From Streptococcus suis (GTDB lineage Bacteria > Bacillota > Bacilli > Lactobacillales > Streptococcaceae), in the NCBI GenBank assembly GCA_024583055.1, contig CP102145.1, positions 124,001-188,000 on the forward strand: DNA of 64,000 nucleotides, given 5' to 3'. The notes beneath the pieces are model-generated. The model was not told the DNA's origin. It did not search any database and saw only the letters and a list, made by a program, of their open reading frames with translations. Both the position numbers and the translations under genes were made by a program. Shown one piece after another: positions 17,681-26,802 of the stretch. The first letter of the stretch is position 1, and each line of letters starts with the position of its first letter.

Positions 17681-17709
17681 AGAGAGTTGCAGTAGTGGCT
17701 CTCTTTTTT
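17681..17709 (+). terminator. Hairpin with T-run overlapping the prfC transcription start
   Basis: AGAGAG (17681-17686) with CTCTCT (17699-17704), then seven T. The predicted prfC transcription start (about 17686) falls inside the stem. It was probably the terminator of the upstream membrane-protein gene before the insertion sequence moved in between. Confidence 0.55.
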
Positions 17710-17783
17710 TGTACTCTTTTGATTTGGTGGGCAAAAGAAGAAGTCAGCTCTGCTATGGACCAAAGAAAAAAGGAATAACAATC

Positions 17784-19328
17784 ATGTCACTACAAGAAGA
17801 AATCAAGAAACGCCGCACCTTTGCGATCATCTCTCACCCGGACGCGGGTAAGACCACTATTACTGAGCAGTTGCTCTACTTTGGTGGTGAAATTCGTGAG
17901 GCAGGGACGGTCAAGGGGAAAAAGACTGGTAACTTTGCCAAGTCTGACTGGATGGATATCGAGAAACAGCGTGGTATCTCTGTTACCTCGTCTGTTATGC
18001 AGTTTGACTATGCGGGCAAGCGTGTTAACATTTTGGATACGCCAGGACACGAGGACTTCTCTGAGGATACCTATCGGACCTTGATGGCGGTGGATGCGGC
18101 TGTCATGGTGGTGGACTCTGCCAAGGGTATCGAGGCTCAGACTAAAAAACTCTTTGAGGTCGTTAAGCACCGCAACATCCCAGTCTTTACCTTCATCAAC
18201 AAGTTGGACCGTGACGGTCGTGAGCCGCTTGATTTGTTGCAGGAATTGGAAGAAGTCTTGGGCATTGCCAGCTACCCCATGAACTGGCCCATCGGTATGG
18301 GGAAATCCTTCGAGGGACTCTATGACCTCCATAACAAACGCTTGGAACTCTACCGTAGTGATGAGCGTTTTGCAAGCTTGGATGAGGGTGACAAGCTCTT
18401 TGGCTCTAACCCATTTTATGCTCAAGTTCTGGATGATATTGAACTTTTGGCGGAAGCTGGGAATGAATTCTCAGAGCAGGCCATTTCGGACGGCGATTTG
18501 ACCCCTGTTTTCTTCGGCTCAGCCCTGACAAACTTTGGTGTGCAGACCTTCCTTGATACCTTCTTGGAATTTGCTCCAGAGCCACATGGTCACAAGACAA
18601 CGACAGGGGATGTCATTGACCCACTCAACAAAGACTTTTCAGGCTTTGTTTTCAAAATCCAAGCCAACATGGACCCTCGTCACCGCGACCGCATTGCCTT
18701 TGTCCGTGTGGTTTCGGGCGAATTTGAACGCGGTATGCCGGTTAACCTGCCTCGTACAGGCAAGGGGGCTAAGTTGTCCAACGTGACCCAGTTCATGGCA
18801 GAAAGCCGTGAGAATGTGGAAAATGCAGTGGCAGGGGACATTATCGGGGTTTACGATACAGGAACCTATCAGGTAGGAGATACCCTGACCGTAGGCAAGA
18901 ACAAGTTTGAATTCGAGCCGCTACCGACTTTCACACCTGAAATTTTCATGAAAGTTTCTGCCAAAAACGTCATGAAACAAAAATCCTTCCACAAGGGAAT
19001 CGAGCAACTGGTCCAAGAAGGTGCTATCCAGCTCTACAAGAACTACCAGACAGGCGAGTATATGCTGGGGGCTGTTGGTCAGCTCCAGTTTGAAGTTTTC
19101 AAACACCGCATGGAAGGTGAGTACAATGCTGAGGTAGTTATGACCCCAATGGGCAAAAAGACTGTTCGTTGGATCAAGCCAGAAGACCTGGATGAACGCA
19201 TGTCTTCAAGCCGCAATATCCTAGCCAAAGACCGCTTTGATCAACCAGTCTTCCTCTTTGAAAACGACTTTGCCCTCCGCTGGTTCGCGGACAAGTATCC
19301 GGACGTGGAGTTGGAAGAGAAGATGTGA
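17784..19328 (+). CDS. prfC: Peptide chain release factor 3
   Basis: A 514-residue translational GTPase. Motifs are G1 [10 protein letters not shown]2/G3 DTPGHEDF and G4 NKLDRDG, followed by the RF3 domain II and C-terminal domain III. It recycles RF1/RF2 from the ribosome after peptide release. The start is ATG 17784 with an AAAGGA site; open frame upstream covers the leader. A terminator at 19884-19914 lies beyond the repeat array. Confidence 0.96.
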   Translation: MSLQEEIKKRRTFAIISHPDAGKTTITEQLLYFGGEIREAGTVKGKKTGNFAKSDWMDIEKQRGISVTSSVMQFDYAGKRVNILDTPGHEDFSEDTYRTLMAVDAAVMVVDSAKGIEAQTKKLFEVVKHRNIPVFTFINKLDRDGREPLDLLQELEEVLGIASYPMNWPIGMGKSFEGLYDLHNKRLELYRSDERFASLDEGDKLFGSNPFYAQVLDDIELLAEAGNEFSEQAISDGDLTPVFFGSALTNFGVQTFLDTFLEFAPEPHGHKTTTGDVIDPLNKDFSGFVFKIQANMDPRHRDRIAFVRVVSGEFERGMPVNLPRTGKGAKLSNVTQFMAESRENVENAVAGDIIGVYDTGTYQVGDTLTVGKNKFEFEPLPTFTPEIFMKVSAKNVMKQKSFHKGIEQLVQEGAIQLYKNYQTGEYMLGAVGQLQFEVFKHRMEGEYNAEVVMTPMGKKTVRWIKPEDLDERMSSSRNILAKDRFDQPVFLFENDFALRWFADKYPDVELEEKM

Positions 19329-19336
19329 GAGTAGTG

Positions 19337-19865
19337 CAGAAATCGGTAGTTTGCTTTGCAAACTCGATTTCGTCGCACTACCTCCGCAAGGGTCTCCCAA
19401 GAATCCGAACGAAGTGAAGGATGATTGGCCGAGACCTACTGCGTCTCTATATAGAGCTCAGTGATCAGCAAAGTTGATTTGATTTCGTCGTCTTTCCCTC
19501 GCAAGGGCGTCCAAAGAACTCAAGCAATGCGAAGAGTGATTTGTTGAGGCCTACTGCGCCATTAGGCAGAAATCGGTAGTTTGCTTTGCAAACTCGATTT
19601 CGTCGCACTACCTCCGCAAGGGTCTCCAAAGAATCCAAACGACGTGAAGGATGATTGGCTGAGACCTACTGCGTCTCTGTACAGAAATCAGTAATCAACA
19701 AAGTTGATTTGATTTCGTCGTTTTTCCCTCGCAAGGGCGTTCAGTAATGTGTTGACGCCTACTGCGCCATCAGGCAGAAATCGGTAGTTTGCTTTGCAAA
19801 CTCGATTTCGTTGCACTAGCTCCGCACAGTTGGCTAAGGTTCAGTGGAGTGAAACAGTCTTCAGT
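19337..19865. repeat. Tandem array of five hairpin repeat units (A-B-A-B-A)
   Basis: Units begin CAGAAATCGGTA or close variants at about 19337, 19455, 19567, 19682 and 19775, giving a period near 115 bases. Each has a small hairpin, then GATTTCGTCG, then CTCGCAAGGG or CCGCAAGGG, and ends GCCTACTGCG or ACCTACTGCG. The A-type stem is AGTTTGC/GCAAACT and the B-type stem AATCAAC/GTTGATT; both are fully paired despite different bases. No gene was seen. It is not a CRISPR array: units are long and there are no unique spacers. Confidence 0.8.
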
Positions 19866-19883
19866 CAATCCAATCAATCCTAT

Positions 19884-19914
19884 AATAAGTCAGGTAAGTC
19901 CTGGCTTATTTTAA
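19884..19914 (+). terminator. Terminator beyond the repeat array
   Basis: AATAAGTCAGG, loop TAAGT, CCTGGCTTATT, then TTAATTTT. Confidence 0.8.
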
Positions 19915-19925
19915 TTTTGTTATCA

Positions 19926-19954
19926 TTGCAAAAAAAGTATTATTATAATATACT
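19926..19954 (+). promoter_or_regulatory. Promoter of the fused ABC exporter
   Basis: TTGCAA (19926-19931), a 17-base spacer and TATACT (19949-19954). Confidence 0.6.
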
Positions 19955-19992
19955 ATAGTAGTATAAACGGAAATGGATTGGAGGTCTGAACT

Positions 19993-21594
19993 GTGTTTTA
20001 CTACCTTAGAAAATGCAAGTTGGCAATAGTTGCTTATATTGCTGTGTCGGTGGTCTATGCTCTGATTTTAGCGGCAACGGGTTTTATTTATGCGCAAGTT
20101 TCGGAAGCGGCCTTATCTGGTGACCAGAAGGCATTTGTGACCAGTTCAGTGATTGCAGTGGTATTCTTTTTATGTGATGGCTATTTTGACTATCTGCCGC
20201 GCTATCTAAAATTTAAGTTGATCAATCAGATTATGGAAGAGACGCGCAATCAATTAGTGACTGCCTATGCGAGTGAGGACTTAGGAGAGGCAACAAAAGA
20301 TAGTCAGGCAGATAAGGTCCATGTCTTGGTTCATCATCTGAACATCTTAGAAACTACCTATCTAACACCGCTCCTATCCATGGTGACAAGCATATTGGTC
20401 TTTAGTTTTTCCTTGATTGGAGCTCTCTACCTTCAAGGAACCATGGCTATGATCATGTTGGCGCTCTGCTTTATTCCATTTTTGGCTCCGGTGATTAATA
20501 AGGGGATTTTAGCTCGTGTGACTAAGGACAGTCAGGAGGAGAAGAATGCCTATCTCACCTTGTTTAGTGAGTTTGTAGAAGCTCTCTCTTTTATCCGCAT
20601 CAGCACCATCACGCCAGTTTTTCAAGAAAAGCTGGCGGTATCCAGTCAGGAATACACTAGGCGTGCTAACCGTTTTGCCCAAAAACAATCCCAGACTTAT
20701 GCGGTTTCCTACAGTTTGAGCAGCGTAGTCTATTCAGGTTCCTGGATTATTGGAGGGATCTTTGTCTTCCAAGGTCTGCTGAACATTTCGGATTTGATTG
20801 CTATGACAACCTTGATGGGAACTGTAGCAGGTCCTATCCAAACCATGTCAGGCTTGCTGACGGATTATCTTTCTAGTCGGACGGTTGTGGAGGAGTTGAC
20901 AGGTCTCTTAAATAGGAAGGAAGAAGGTCAAGCTGCCAAGCCAGTTTTGAAGGAATCCATTACGAGCCTTGCTCTGGAAGGGATTGATTGTTGCTATCAA
21001 GGCCATCAGATTGTGGAGAATTTTTCTTATCTTTTTCACGCCAATAAAAAATATGCTATCTTGGGCAAGAGCGGGAGTGGGAAGACGACCTTGCTCCGCC
21101 TCTTGCTGGGGATTCAGAAACCAGAGGCTGGAAGAGTCCTGGTCAACCAGAGGAATCTGGCAGAACTGGACCAGCTTGCCCTCTTTCGGAAAGTCTATTA
21201 CCTACCGCAGAAAACCAATCTATTTACAGCTAGTATCGGGGATAATTTGACCTTGTTTGCGCCTTTAGATGAGTCTAAAGCGATGGTTTGCTTGCGGCAA
21301 GTTGGTTTAGAGGACTGGTTCTATCGGCAGGGAGATGGATTTGCTACTCTCTTGACCTCTTCTCAGCAATTATCAGGTGGGGAAGAGAGACGGTTTGATT
21401 TGGCGCGTGCCCTTTACCGTGATGCAGAGGTCTTTTTATTTGATGAACCTACAACAGGTTTAGATTCTCAAAGCGAACAATTGATTGCGGATAGTCTCGA
21501 GAAAATAAGGGACAAACTGGTGATTGTTGTGACACACTCTCAGGAGGAAAGTTTTTTAGCCCTCTTTGATGAGCAGGTCCATCTATCAGTTTGA
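19993..21594 (+). CDS. ABC exporter, fused membrane and ATPase domains
   Basis: A 533-residue half-transporter. Six membrane segments fill about 1-290, and the ATPase has Walker A GKSGSGKTT, signature LSGGEERRFDLARAL and Walker B VFLFDEPTTGLD. The class exports lipids, peptides or drugs as a homodimer; nothing nearby points to the cargo. The start is GTG 19993, with GGAGGT about eight bases upstream. It has its own promoter and a strong terminator at 21599-21630, so it is transcribed alone. Confidence 0.9.
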   Translation: MFYYLRKCKLAIVAYIAVSVVYALILAATGFIYAQVSEAALSGDQKAFVTSSVIAVVFFLCDGYFDYLPRYLKFKLINQIMEETRNQLVTAYASEDLGEATKDSQADKVHVLVHHLNILETTYLTPLLSMVTSILVFSFSLIGALYLQGTMAMIMLALCFIPFLAPVINKGILARVTKDSQEEKNAYLTLFSEFVEALSFIRISTITPVFQEKLAVSSQEYTRRANRFAQKQSQTYAVSYSLSSVVYSGSWIIGGIFVFQGLLNISDLIAMTTLMGTVAGPIQTMSGLLTDYLSSRTVVEELTGLLNRKEEGQAAKPVLKESITSLALEGIDCCYQGHQIVENFSYLFHANKKYAILGKSGSGKTTLLRLLLGIQKPEAGRVLVNQRNLAELDQLALFRKVYYLPQKTNLFTASIGDNLTLFAPLDESKAMVCLRQVGLEDWFYRQGDGFATLLTSSQQLSGGEERRFDLARALYRDAEVFLFDEPTTGLDSQSEQLIADSLEKIRDKLVIVVTHSQEESFLALFDEQVHLSV

Positions 21595-21598
21595 CAGC

Positions 21599-21630
21599 AG
21601 CAAAAACTCTTCTGGGGTTTTTGCTTTTTT
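21599..21630 (+). terminator. Terminator of the fused ABC exporter
   Basis: AGCAAAAAC (21599-21607) with GTTTTTGCT (21617-21625), then TTTTT. Confidence 0.9.
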
Positions 21631-21666
21631 TAGGCTCTTTGTCAACTGTAGTGGGTAGGTGAAAAG

Positions 21667-22974
21667 CTAACACCTAGAGAGGACGAAATTCGTTCTCTCA
21701 TTTTTGATGTTTAAAGCAATATATATCTTGGTTTTAAAGTTCGTAAAGTTCCTAAAGCCAAACGCTTGCCTCTTAATGTCTTTGATGAGTTTATTGGTCG
21801 CTTCCAGTTTAGCGTTGGAATATGGAAGCTCCATGGCGTTCGTGATGTACGTTTTATATTTTAGAAATGTCTTAAAAACAGTCCTAAAGGTTGAATTGAC
21901 AAGATCCAGATTGTCTTCTAGAAGCTCGAAGAAATGTTTCGAGTTCTTCTCTTGGAAATGGAAGAGAAGGATCTGATAGAGTTCGTAATAGAATTTCAGT
22001 TCCACAGAGAAATTCAATGTCTTCTGGATAACCTCTCTCGGTGTTACTGTTTGCCCGAAAGTGCGAGAAAAGAAGCGATTCAGAGACAGTTTACGGCTAT
22101 CTTTTTGGAGAATACGCCAGTGATTTTTCATGGATCGATAAGGTAGGGAACGCGTATCGAAAGTCTTCATAATATCAATTCTAGTCGTCATCATAGCACG
22201 GCTCAGGTGTTGGATAATGTGAAATCTATCAAGAACAATTTTCGCATTTGGGAGTGAAACAGTCTGGGAATAGACTGTTTCAGCCTGAGCCTAGAGATAG
22301 GAAAGCGAAGGGGCTAGCCAATTTGTAGTAGACGCTAAACATAGCATGGTCACGACCTCGACAGTTTCTCTGACCGCCCTAGGATACTTGTAGAAATAGT
22401 TCTTGATGGTGGTTTGGCGGTTGTTGTCAAGAATGGTCACAATCGATCTCGTCTCAAAATCCTGAGCAATAAAGGCGAGTTTTCCCTTGTTCCGACTAAA
22501 TTCATCCCAGCTCAAGACTTTTGGTAATTTCATAAAATCATGCTCAAATTGAAATTGAGCCAGTTTCCTCTGGACAACTGACACGGAGATATGTAGTCTC
22601 CTAGCGATGGCTATATTGGTCATGTTTTCTGTATGGAGTTGTGTCACTTTCTCCCAAATAGGTTGGGAAATCTGACAGTTTTTCTTGACTAGAGCTGTCT
22701 CAGCTACAGTCACTTTTTGGCAAGATTTGCATTGAAACCGCCGTTTCTTAAGCAAGAGGAGGGTCGGAAAGCCCTGACAATCCAAAATAGGGATTTTTGA
22801 CGACTTTTGAAAGTCGTACTTGATACACTTTCCTTGGCAATGAGGACAACCAGGGCTGTCGTAATCTAGCTTTGCCCGAATTTCCAGATGGGTCAGATGT
22901 TTCAAAACAAAGAGAATTTTGATGTTTTTGTCTTTGATTCCAATTAGTTCTGTGGTATGATGAAGTAGTTCCAT
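21667..22974 (-). pseudogene. ISL3-family transposase, frameshifted and interrupted
   Basis: The N-terminal part (from ATG 22974, MELLHHTTELIG) has the ISL3 zinc-finger cysteines (CPHCQGKC; CKSCQK) and SWDEF with the first catalytic D. Near 22345 one base is missing, which shifts the frame and ends the protein at 22291. A 50-bp palindromic repeat sits at 22250-22299. The C-terminal part (to 21667) keeps the catalytic E in PYSNAKLEATNKLIK and the ending LNIKNERTNFVLSR. It is inactive as read. Confidence 0.88.
22250..22299. repeat. Short palindromic repeat, copy 2, inserted in the transposase gene
   Basis: GGGAGTGAAACAGTCTGGGA at the start, stem AAACAGTCT/AGACTGTTT, then CAGCCTGAGCCTAGAGA. The coding sequence for the transposase resumes exactly on either side, so this is a later insertion. 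It matches 3012-3057. Confidence 0.75.
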
Positions 22975-23103
22975 ATGAGTCTTTCTAATGTGAGTGTGGT
23001 TGCTTTTCATTATAGGTCATATGGGATTTTTTGTATACACTCAAAAAGGCTACATAATCTCTACAGTGGATTTAGCCACTACAGAAATTATAGAGCCTTT
23101 ATT

Positions 23104-23131
23104 AAGCATTCGAGTATTCGAGTGCTTTTCT
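23104..23131 (+). terminator. Terminator-like hairpin downstream of the ISL3 element
   Basis: AGCATTCGA, loop GTAT, TCGAGTGCT, then TTTC. The rest of 23132-23285 has no gene I can support. Confidence 0.5.
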
Positions 23132-23285
23132 TGTACCCAAAATAGAAAGGAGTAGGGTTATGAACAAGCATAGCACAAAGAAATAATAGCAGAAGTTGAG
23201 TAAATGCTCTATTCTTTGCCTGTTTTAGAGCATATCGGAGCTATTCGCCAAAGCTGGTACTTTAGGCTTGAAGACAGTAGCTTTC

Positions 23286-23314
23286 TTGCCAAAACTATAA
23301 TGAATTGATATAAT
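23286..23314 (+). promoter_or_regulatory. Promoter of lepA
   Basis: TTGCCA (23286-23291), a 17-base spacer and TATAAT (23309-23314). Confidence 0.8.
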
Positions 23315-23342
23315 GAAGAGTATTACCCTTAAAGGATGAATG

Positions 23343-25175
23343 ATGAATTTAGAAGATTTGAAAAAACGACAGGAGAAGATTCGTAACTTCTCTATCATTG
23401 CCCATATTGACCATGGGAAATCAACGCTGGCTGACCGTATTTTGGAAAAAACAGAGACAGTTTCTAGCCGTGAAATGCAGGCCCAGCTCCTAGACAGCAT
23501 GGATTTGGAGCGTGAGCGTGGCATTACCATCAAGCTCAATGCTGTCCAGCTCAACTACAAGGCCAAGGATGGTGAGACCTATACCTTCCACCTGATTGAC
23601 ACACCGGGGCACGTTGACTTTACCTATGAAGTTTCTCGGTCTTTGGCAGCCTGCGAAGGTGCGATTTTGGTGGTCGATGCTGCTCAAGGTATTGAGGCTC
23701 AGACCTTGGCCAACGTTTATCTGGCCCTGGACAATGATTTGGAAATCCTGCCCATTATCAACAAGATTGACTTGCCAGCGGCTGATCCAGAACGTGTCCG
23801 TCATGAAATCGAAGATGTAATCGGACTGGACGCCTCAGAGGCTGTCTTGACGTCCGCAAAAGCGGGTATTGGCATCGAGGAAATCCTTGAGCAAATCGTT
23901 GAAAAAGTGCCTGCACCAACTGGTGATGTCGAGGCGCCCCTTCAAGCATTGATTTTCGACTCTGTTTACGACCCATACCGCGGTGTTATTTTGCAGGTCC
24001 GCATTGTCAATGGTGTGGTCAAGCCCGGCGACACCATTCAAATGATGTCCAATGGCAAGACCTTTGATGTGACAGAAGTGGGAATTTTCACACCCAAAGC
24101 CATGGGGCGTGACTACCTGGCAACGGGTGACGTAGGTTATATTGCGGCCTCCATCAAGACGGTTGCGGATACCCGTGTCGGTGATACGGTGACCTTAGCT
24201 GACAATCCTGCCTCTGAACCCTTGGCTGGCTACAAACAGATGAACCCAATGGTCTTTGCTGGTATCTATCCGATTGATTCCAACAAGTACAATGACTTGC
24301 GTGAGGCCTTGGAAAAACTCCAGCTCAATGATGCGAGTCTACAATTTGAACCTGAAACATCGCAGGCCCTCGGCTTTGGTTTCCGTTGTGGATTCTTAGG
24401 CCTCTTGCACATGGATGTTATCCAAGAACGGATTGAGCGTGAGTTTAACATTGATCTGATCATGACAGCGCCGTCGGTGGTTTACCATGTCAACATGACA
24501 GACGGTGAGTCGATCGATGTGGCCAACCCATCTGAGTTTCCAGATCCGACCAAGATTGCCACTATCGAAGAGCCTTACGTCAAGGCCCAAATCATGGTAC
24601 CGCAGGAATATGTCGGTGCGGTGATGGAATTGGCCCAGCGCAAGCGTGGCGACTTCGTGACCATGGATTATATTGATGACAATCGTGTCAATGTCATTTA
24701 CCAAATCCCTCTGGCTGAAATTGTCTTTGATTTCTTTGACAAGCTTAAGTCCTCAACCCGCGGCTACGCGAGCTTTGACTACGAGATTTCTGAATACCGC
24801 TCATCTAAACTGGTGAAAATGGATATTCTCCTCAATGGCGACAAGGTCGATGCCCTCAGCTTTATCGTCCACAAGGAATTTGCCTATGAACGTGGGAAAA
24901 TCATCGTGGACAAGCTCAAGAAAATCATTCCACGTCAACAATTTGAGGTGCCAATCCAAGCCGCTATCGGTCAAAAAATCGTGGCCCGTAGCGACATTAA
25001 GGCCCTTCGGAAAAACGTTTTGGCCAAGTGTTATGGAGGTGACGTTTCCCGTAAACGTAAACTTCTGGAAAAACAAAAGGCCGGTAAAAAACGGATGAAG
25101 GCCATCGGTTCCGTCGAAGTACCGCAGGAAGCCTTCCTCAGCGTCCTCAGCATGGATGAAGATGATAAAAAATAA
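23343..25175 (+). CDS. lepA: Elongation factor 4 (LepA)
   Basis: A 610-residue translational GTPase. It has [17 protein letters not shown] and NKIDLP in the G domain, EF-G-like domains II, III and V, and the LepA-specific C-terminal domain ending [14 protein letters not shown]. It acts on the ribosome; the proposed roles are back-translocation and help in initiation or assembly. Two ATGs lie in tandem; the second (23343) has better spacing from AAAGGA at 23331-23336. Confidence 0.97.
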   Translation: MNLEDLKKRQEKIRNFSIIAHIDHGKSTLADRILEKTETVSSREMQAQLLDSMDLERERGITIKLNAVQLNYKAKDGETYTFHLIDTPGHVDFTYEVSRSLAACEGAILVVDAAQGIEAQTLANVYLALDNDLEILPIINKIDLPAADPERVRHEIEDVIGLDASEAVLTSAKAGIGIEEILEQIVEKVPAPTGDVEAPLQALIFDSVYDPYRGVILQVRIVNGVVKPGDTIQMMSNGKTFDVTEVGIFTPKAMGRDYLATGDVGYIAASIKTVADTRVGDTVTLADNPASEPLAGYKQMNPMVFAGIYPIDSNKYNDLREALEKLQLNDASLQFEPETSQALGFGFRCGFLGLLHMDVIQERIEREFNIDLIMTAPSVVYHVNMTDGESIDVANPSEFPDPTKIATIEEPYVKAQIMVPQEYVGAVMELAQRKRGDFVTMDYIDDNRVNVIYQIPLAEIVFDFFDKLKSSTRGYASFDYEISEYRSSKLVKMDILLNGDKVDALSFIVHKEFAYERGKIIVDKLKKIIPRQQFEVPIQAAIGQKIVARSDIKALRKNVLAKCYGGDVSRKRKLLEKQKAGKKRMKAIGSVEVPQEAFLSVLSMDEDDKK

Positions 25176-25181
25176 GTCAGG

Positions 25182-25210
25182 AAGGGCTGGGCAGATGCCT
25201 AGCCCTTTTC
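25182..25210 (+). terminator. Terminator of lepA
   Basis: AAGGGCT (25182-25188) with AGCCCTT (25201-25207), plus an inner GGC/GCC extension, then TTC. Confidence 0.85.
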
Positions 25211-25224
25211 CTATAGGTTGAACA

Positions 25225-25884
25225 ATGAAAACAATTTTCGATTACCAAAGTCAAGGCCAAGCAGGACAAATTGACTCCTATGTCCTGCTCAGCAACTCAC
25301 CCCGCAGAAAAGAGCTTTTGCAATTTTTAGCGCCAGAAATCCAGTCGGTAGAAGTTGATGAACGCAGGATTGAAGAACAGTTTATGGCTGAATTCGCTGC
25401 GGATGATTTTCTGACCCGGGCCGCCAAGACCTGTTGTGAAATTTCCAAGGCCAAGTCTGATCTGCCTCTGGAGCCGGGTAAGCTCTACATTTCAGCGGAT
25501 ACCATTGTGGTGGCGGACGACCGAATTTTTAATAAACCGCTTGATTTGGCGGAGGCTGAGGCCATGTTGCGCTCTTATTTCGGCAAGATCCATCAGGTTG
25601 TGACCTCGGTCTGCCTGCGCACTGCGGATTCATTGGATGCCTTTTACACTGTGGCAGAGATTGACTTTGTCGACTATTACCCAGCGCTTGAGGAGCCTAT
25701 CCAGACCTACATCCATGACAAGCAGCCCCTGGACAAGGCTGGTGCCTACGGTATTCAGGAGCTGGACCCACGCTTTGTGGCCGGGATTTCAGGTGACATT
25801 CATACCATCATTGGCCTGCCCGTCGCTGAGGTTTCCCGTAGGATTTTTTCTACAAAGGCTTTGGAAAATAGCAGAGCACTTTAG
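25225..25884 (+). CDS. Maf-family nucleotide pyrophosphatase
   Basis: A 219-residue Maf/Ham1-like protein. The phosphate-binding LSNSPRRKELL lies near residue 22, later than the usual position near 5, so this form has an N-terminal extension of about 18 residues. SADTIVV, IHQVVTSV and DKAGAYGIQ complete the active site. Maf enzymes hydrolyse dTTP/UTP or modified nucleotides and have been linked to septum arrest. Three small genes follow in the same direction. Confidence 0.9.
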   Translation: MKTIFDYQSQGQAGQIDSYVLLSNSPRRKELLQFLAPEIQSVEVDERRIEEQFMAEFAADDFLTRAAKTCCEISKAKSDLPLEPGKLYISADTIVVADDRIFNKPLDLAEAEAMLRSYFGKIHQVVTSVCLRTADSLDAFYTVAEIDFVDYYPALEEPIQTYIHDKQPLDKAGAYGIQELDPRFVAGISGDIHTIIGLPVAEVSRRIFSTKALENSRAL

Positions 25885-25905
25885 ACCATTGAGAAAAGGA
25901 AGTTT

Positions 25906-26394
25906 ATGAGCTTAGATATTGAGAAGTACCGGCAGCTGGCCCTGCAAAAACAGGGAGAGCACCGCAAATTTTTGGCTAGCTTGAAGAAAAAGCCACCGAA
26001 AAATTTAGATAAAATTGTCAAGGAATTGCACGACGAGGTCTTCCAAGAAATTGACTGCACCAAATGTGCCAATTGTTGCAAGGATTTAGGACCAGACTTG
26101 ACGGAGGCGGATATTACCCGCATGGCCAAGCTCTTTCGGATGAAATTGTCGACCTTTGAGTCCACCTATCTGCGGGTGGATGAGGATGGCGACAAGGTCT
26201 TCCAGTCCATGCCCTGTCCATTTCTGGGCCCTGACAATCTCTGTGACGTCTATGACGCCCGTCCCAAGGCCTGCGCAGCCTTTCCCCATACCGACCGAAA
26301 GCGTTTCTATCAGATTAACCATCTGACCTTGAAAAATACGCTCATTTGCCCAGCAGCCTATCTTTTTGTAGAGCGGTTGAAAGAGAGAGTGTAA
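25906..26394 (+). CDS. YkgJ-family cysteine-cluster protein
   Basis: A 162-residue protein with two cysteine groups: CTKCANCC near 47-54, and CPFLGPDNLCDVYDARPKAC near 105-124. This matches the CxxCxxCC family (YkgJ/UPF0153), thought to bind zinc or an iron-sulphur cluster. The precise role is unknown. It starts 21 bases after maf and is probably co-transcribed with it. Confidence 0.85.
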   Translation: MSLDIEKYRQLALQKQGEHRKFLASLKKKPPKNLDKIVKELHDEVFQEIDCTKCANCCKDLGPDLTEADITRMAKLFRMKLSTFESTYLRVDEDGDKVFQSMPCPFLGPDNLCDVYDARPKACAAFPHTDRKRFYQINHLTLKNTLICPAAYLFVERLKERV

Positions 26395-26420
26395 GAAAGA
26401 ATTCACCGAAAGGAAATACT

Positions 26421-26692
26421 ATGGAAAAATTTTGTCAGTGTCTTGTGCTATGCCTTTGAATTTGCATGGCCTAGATGTTCGTGGAAGTGAGAAAGATGGG
26501 ACGAAATCGTCTATCTATTGCTCTTATTGTTATGTCAACGGTCGTTTTGTAGAGCCAGACATCAGTTTTGAAGAAATGTTAGCTAAGGGCAAAACTGCTA
26601 TTTCAAATGGTCAAGGAAATGCCTTTGTCAAATGGTTGATGAAGGCCAGCTATCCTATGATGCTCAAGAAAACCAAACGCTGGAAAGCTTAG
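26421..26692 (+). pseudogene. Zinc-ribbon protein gene, frameshifted near the start
   Basis: ATG 26421 has a good ribosome-binding site (AAAGGAAA) and reads MEKFCQ. A two-base excess near 26439 then shifts the frame, giving a stop after 12 codons. Removing two bases restores MEKFCQ-SCAMPLNLHGLDVRGSEKDG, with the paired cysteines FCQSC and YCSYC of a small zinc-ribbon family. The downstream frame stays open to 26692, so a weak TTG start at 26432 could still make a protein lacking the first cysteine. Recent inactivation or an assembly error are both possible. Confidence 0.7.
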
Positions 26693-26696
26693 TGAG

Positions 26697-26723
26697 TCCT
26701 CTGACAATAGTCAGAGGATTTTT
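26697..26723 (+). terminator. Terminator of the maf cluster
   Basis: TCCTCTGAC, loop AATA, GTCAGAGGA, then TTTTT. Confidence 0.9.
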
Positions 26724-26802
26724 CTGTCGTGTTCATATTCTGATTTTTATTCTAATTAGTGCTATAATAGTATTTGTTGAGTTCAGGTAAGAGGAGGTAG
26801 TT

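Larger units (their letters stand above)
21633..23097 (-). mobile_element. Degenerate ISL3-family insertion sequence (IS1167-like)
   Basis: About 1,465 bases, the normal ISL3 size. The left end is GGCTCTTTGTCAACTGTAGT and the right end, read inward, GGCTCTATAATTTCTGTAGT, forming imperfect inverted repeats. It carries one transposase gene read leftward, broken by a frameshift and a 50-bp insertion. No clear 8-bp target duplication remains. Confidence 0.85.

Noticed and set aside
17790..18425. A 211-residue reading frame on the minus strand
   Set aside because: It is the shadow of prfC.
19337..19865. CRISPR array
   Set aside because: Units are about 115 bp, alternate between two types, and lack unique spacers. 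No cas genes lie nearby.
23132..23260. Tiny ORF MNKHSTKK after an AAAGGAG site
   Set aside because: It has only nine codons and no context. It is probably chance sequence next to the ISL3 element.
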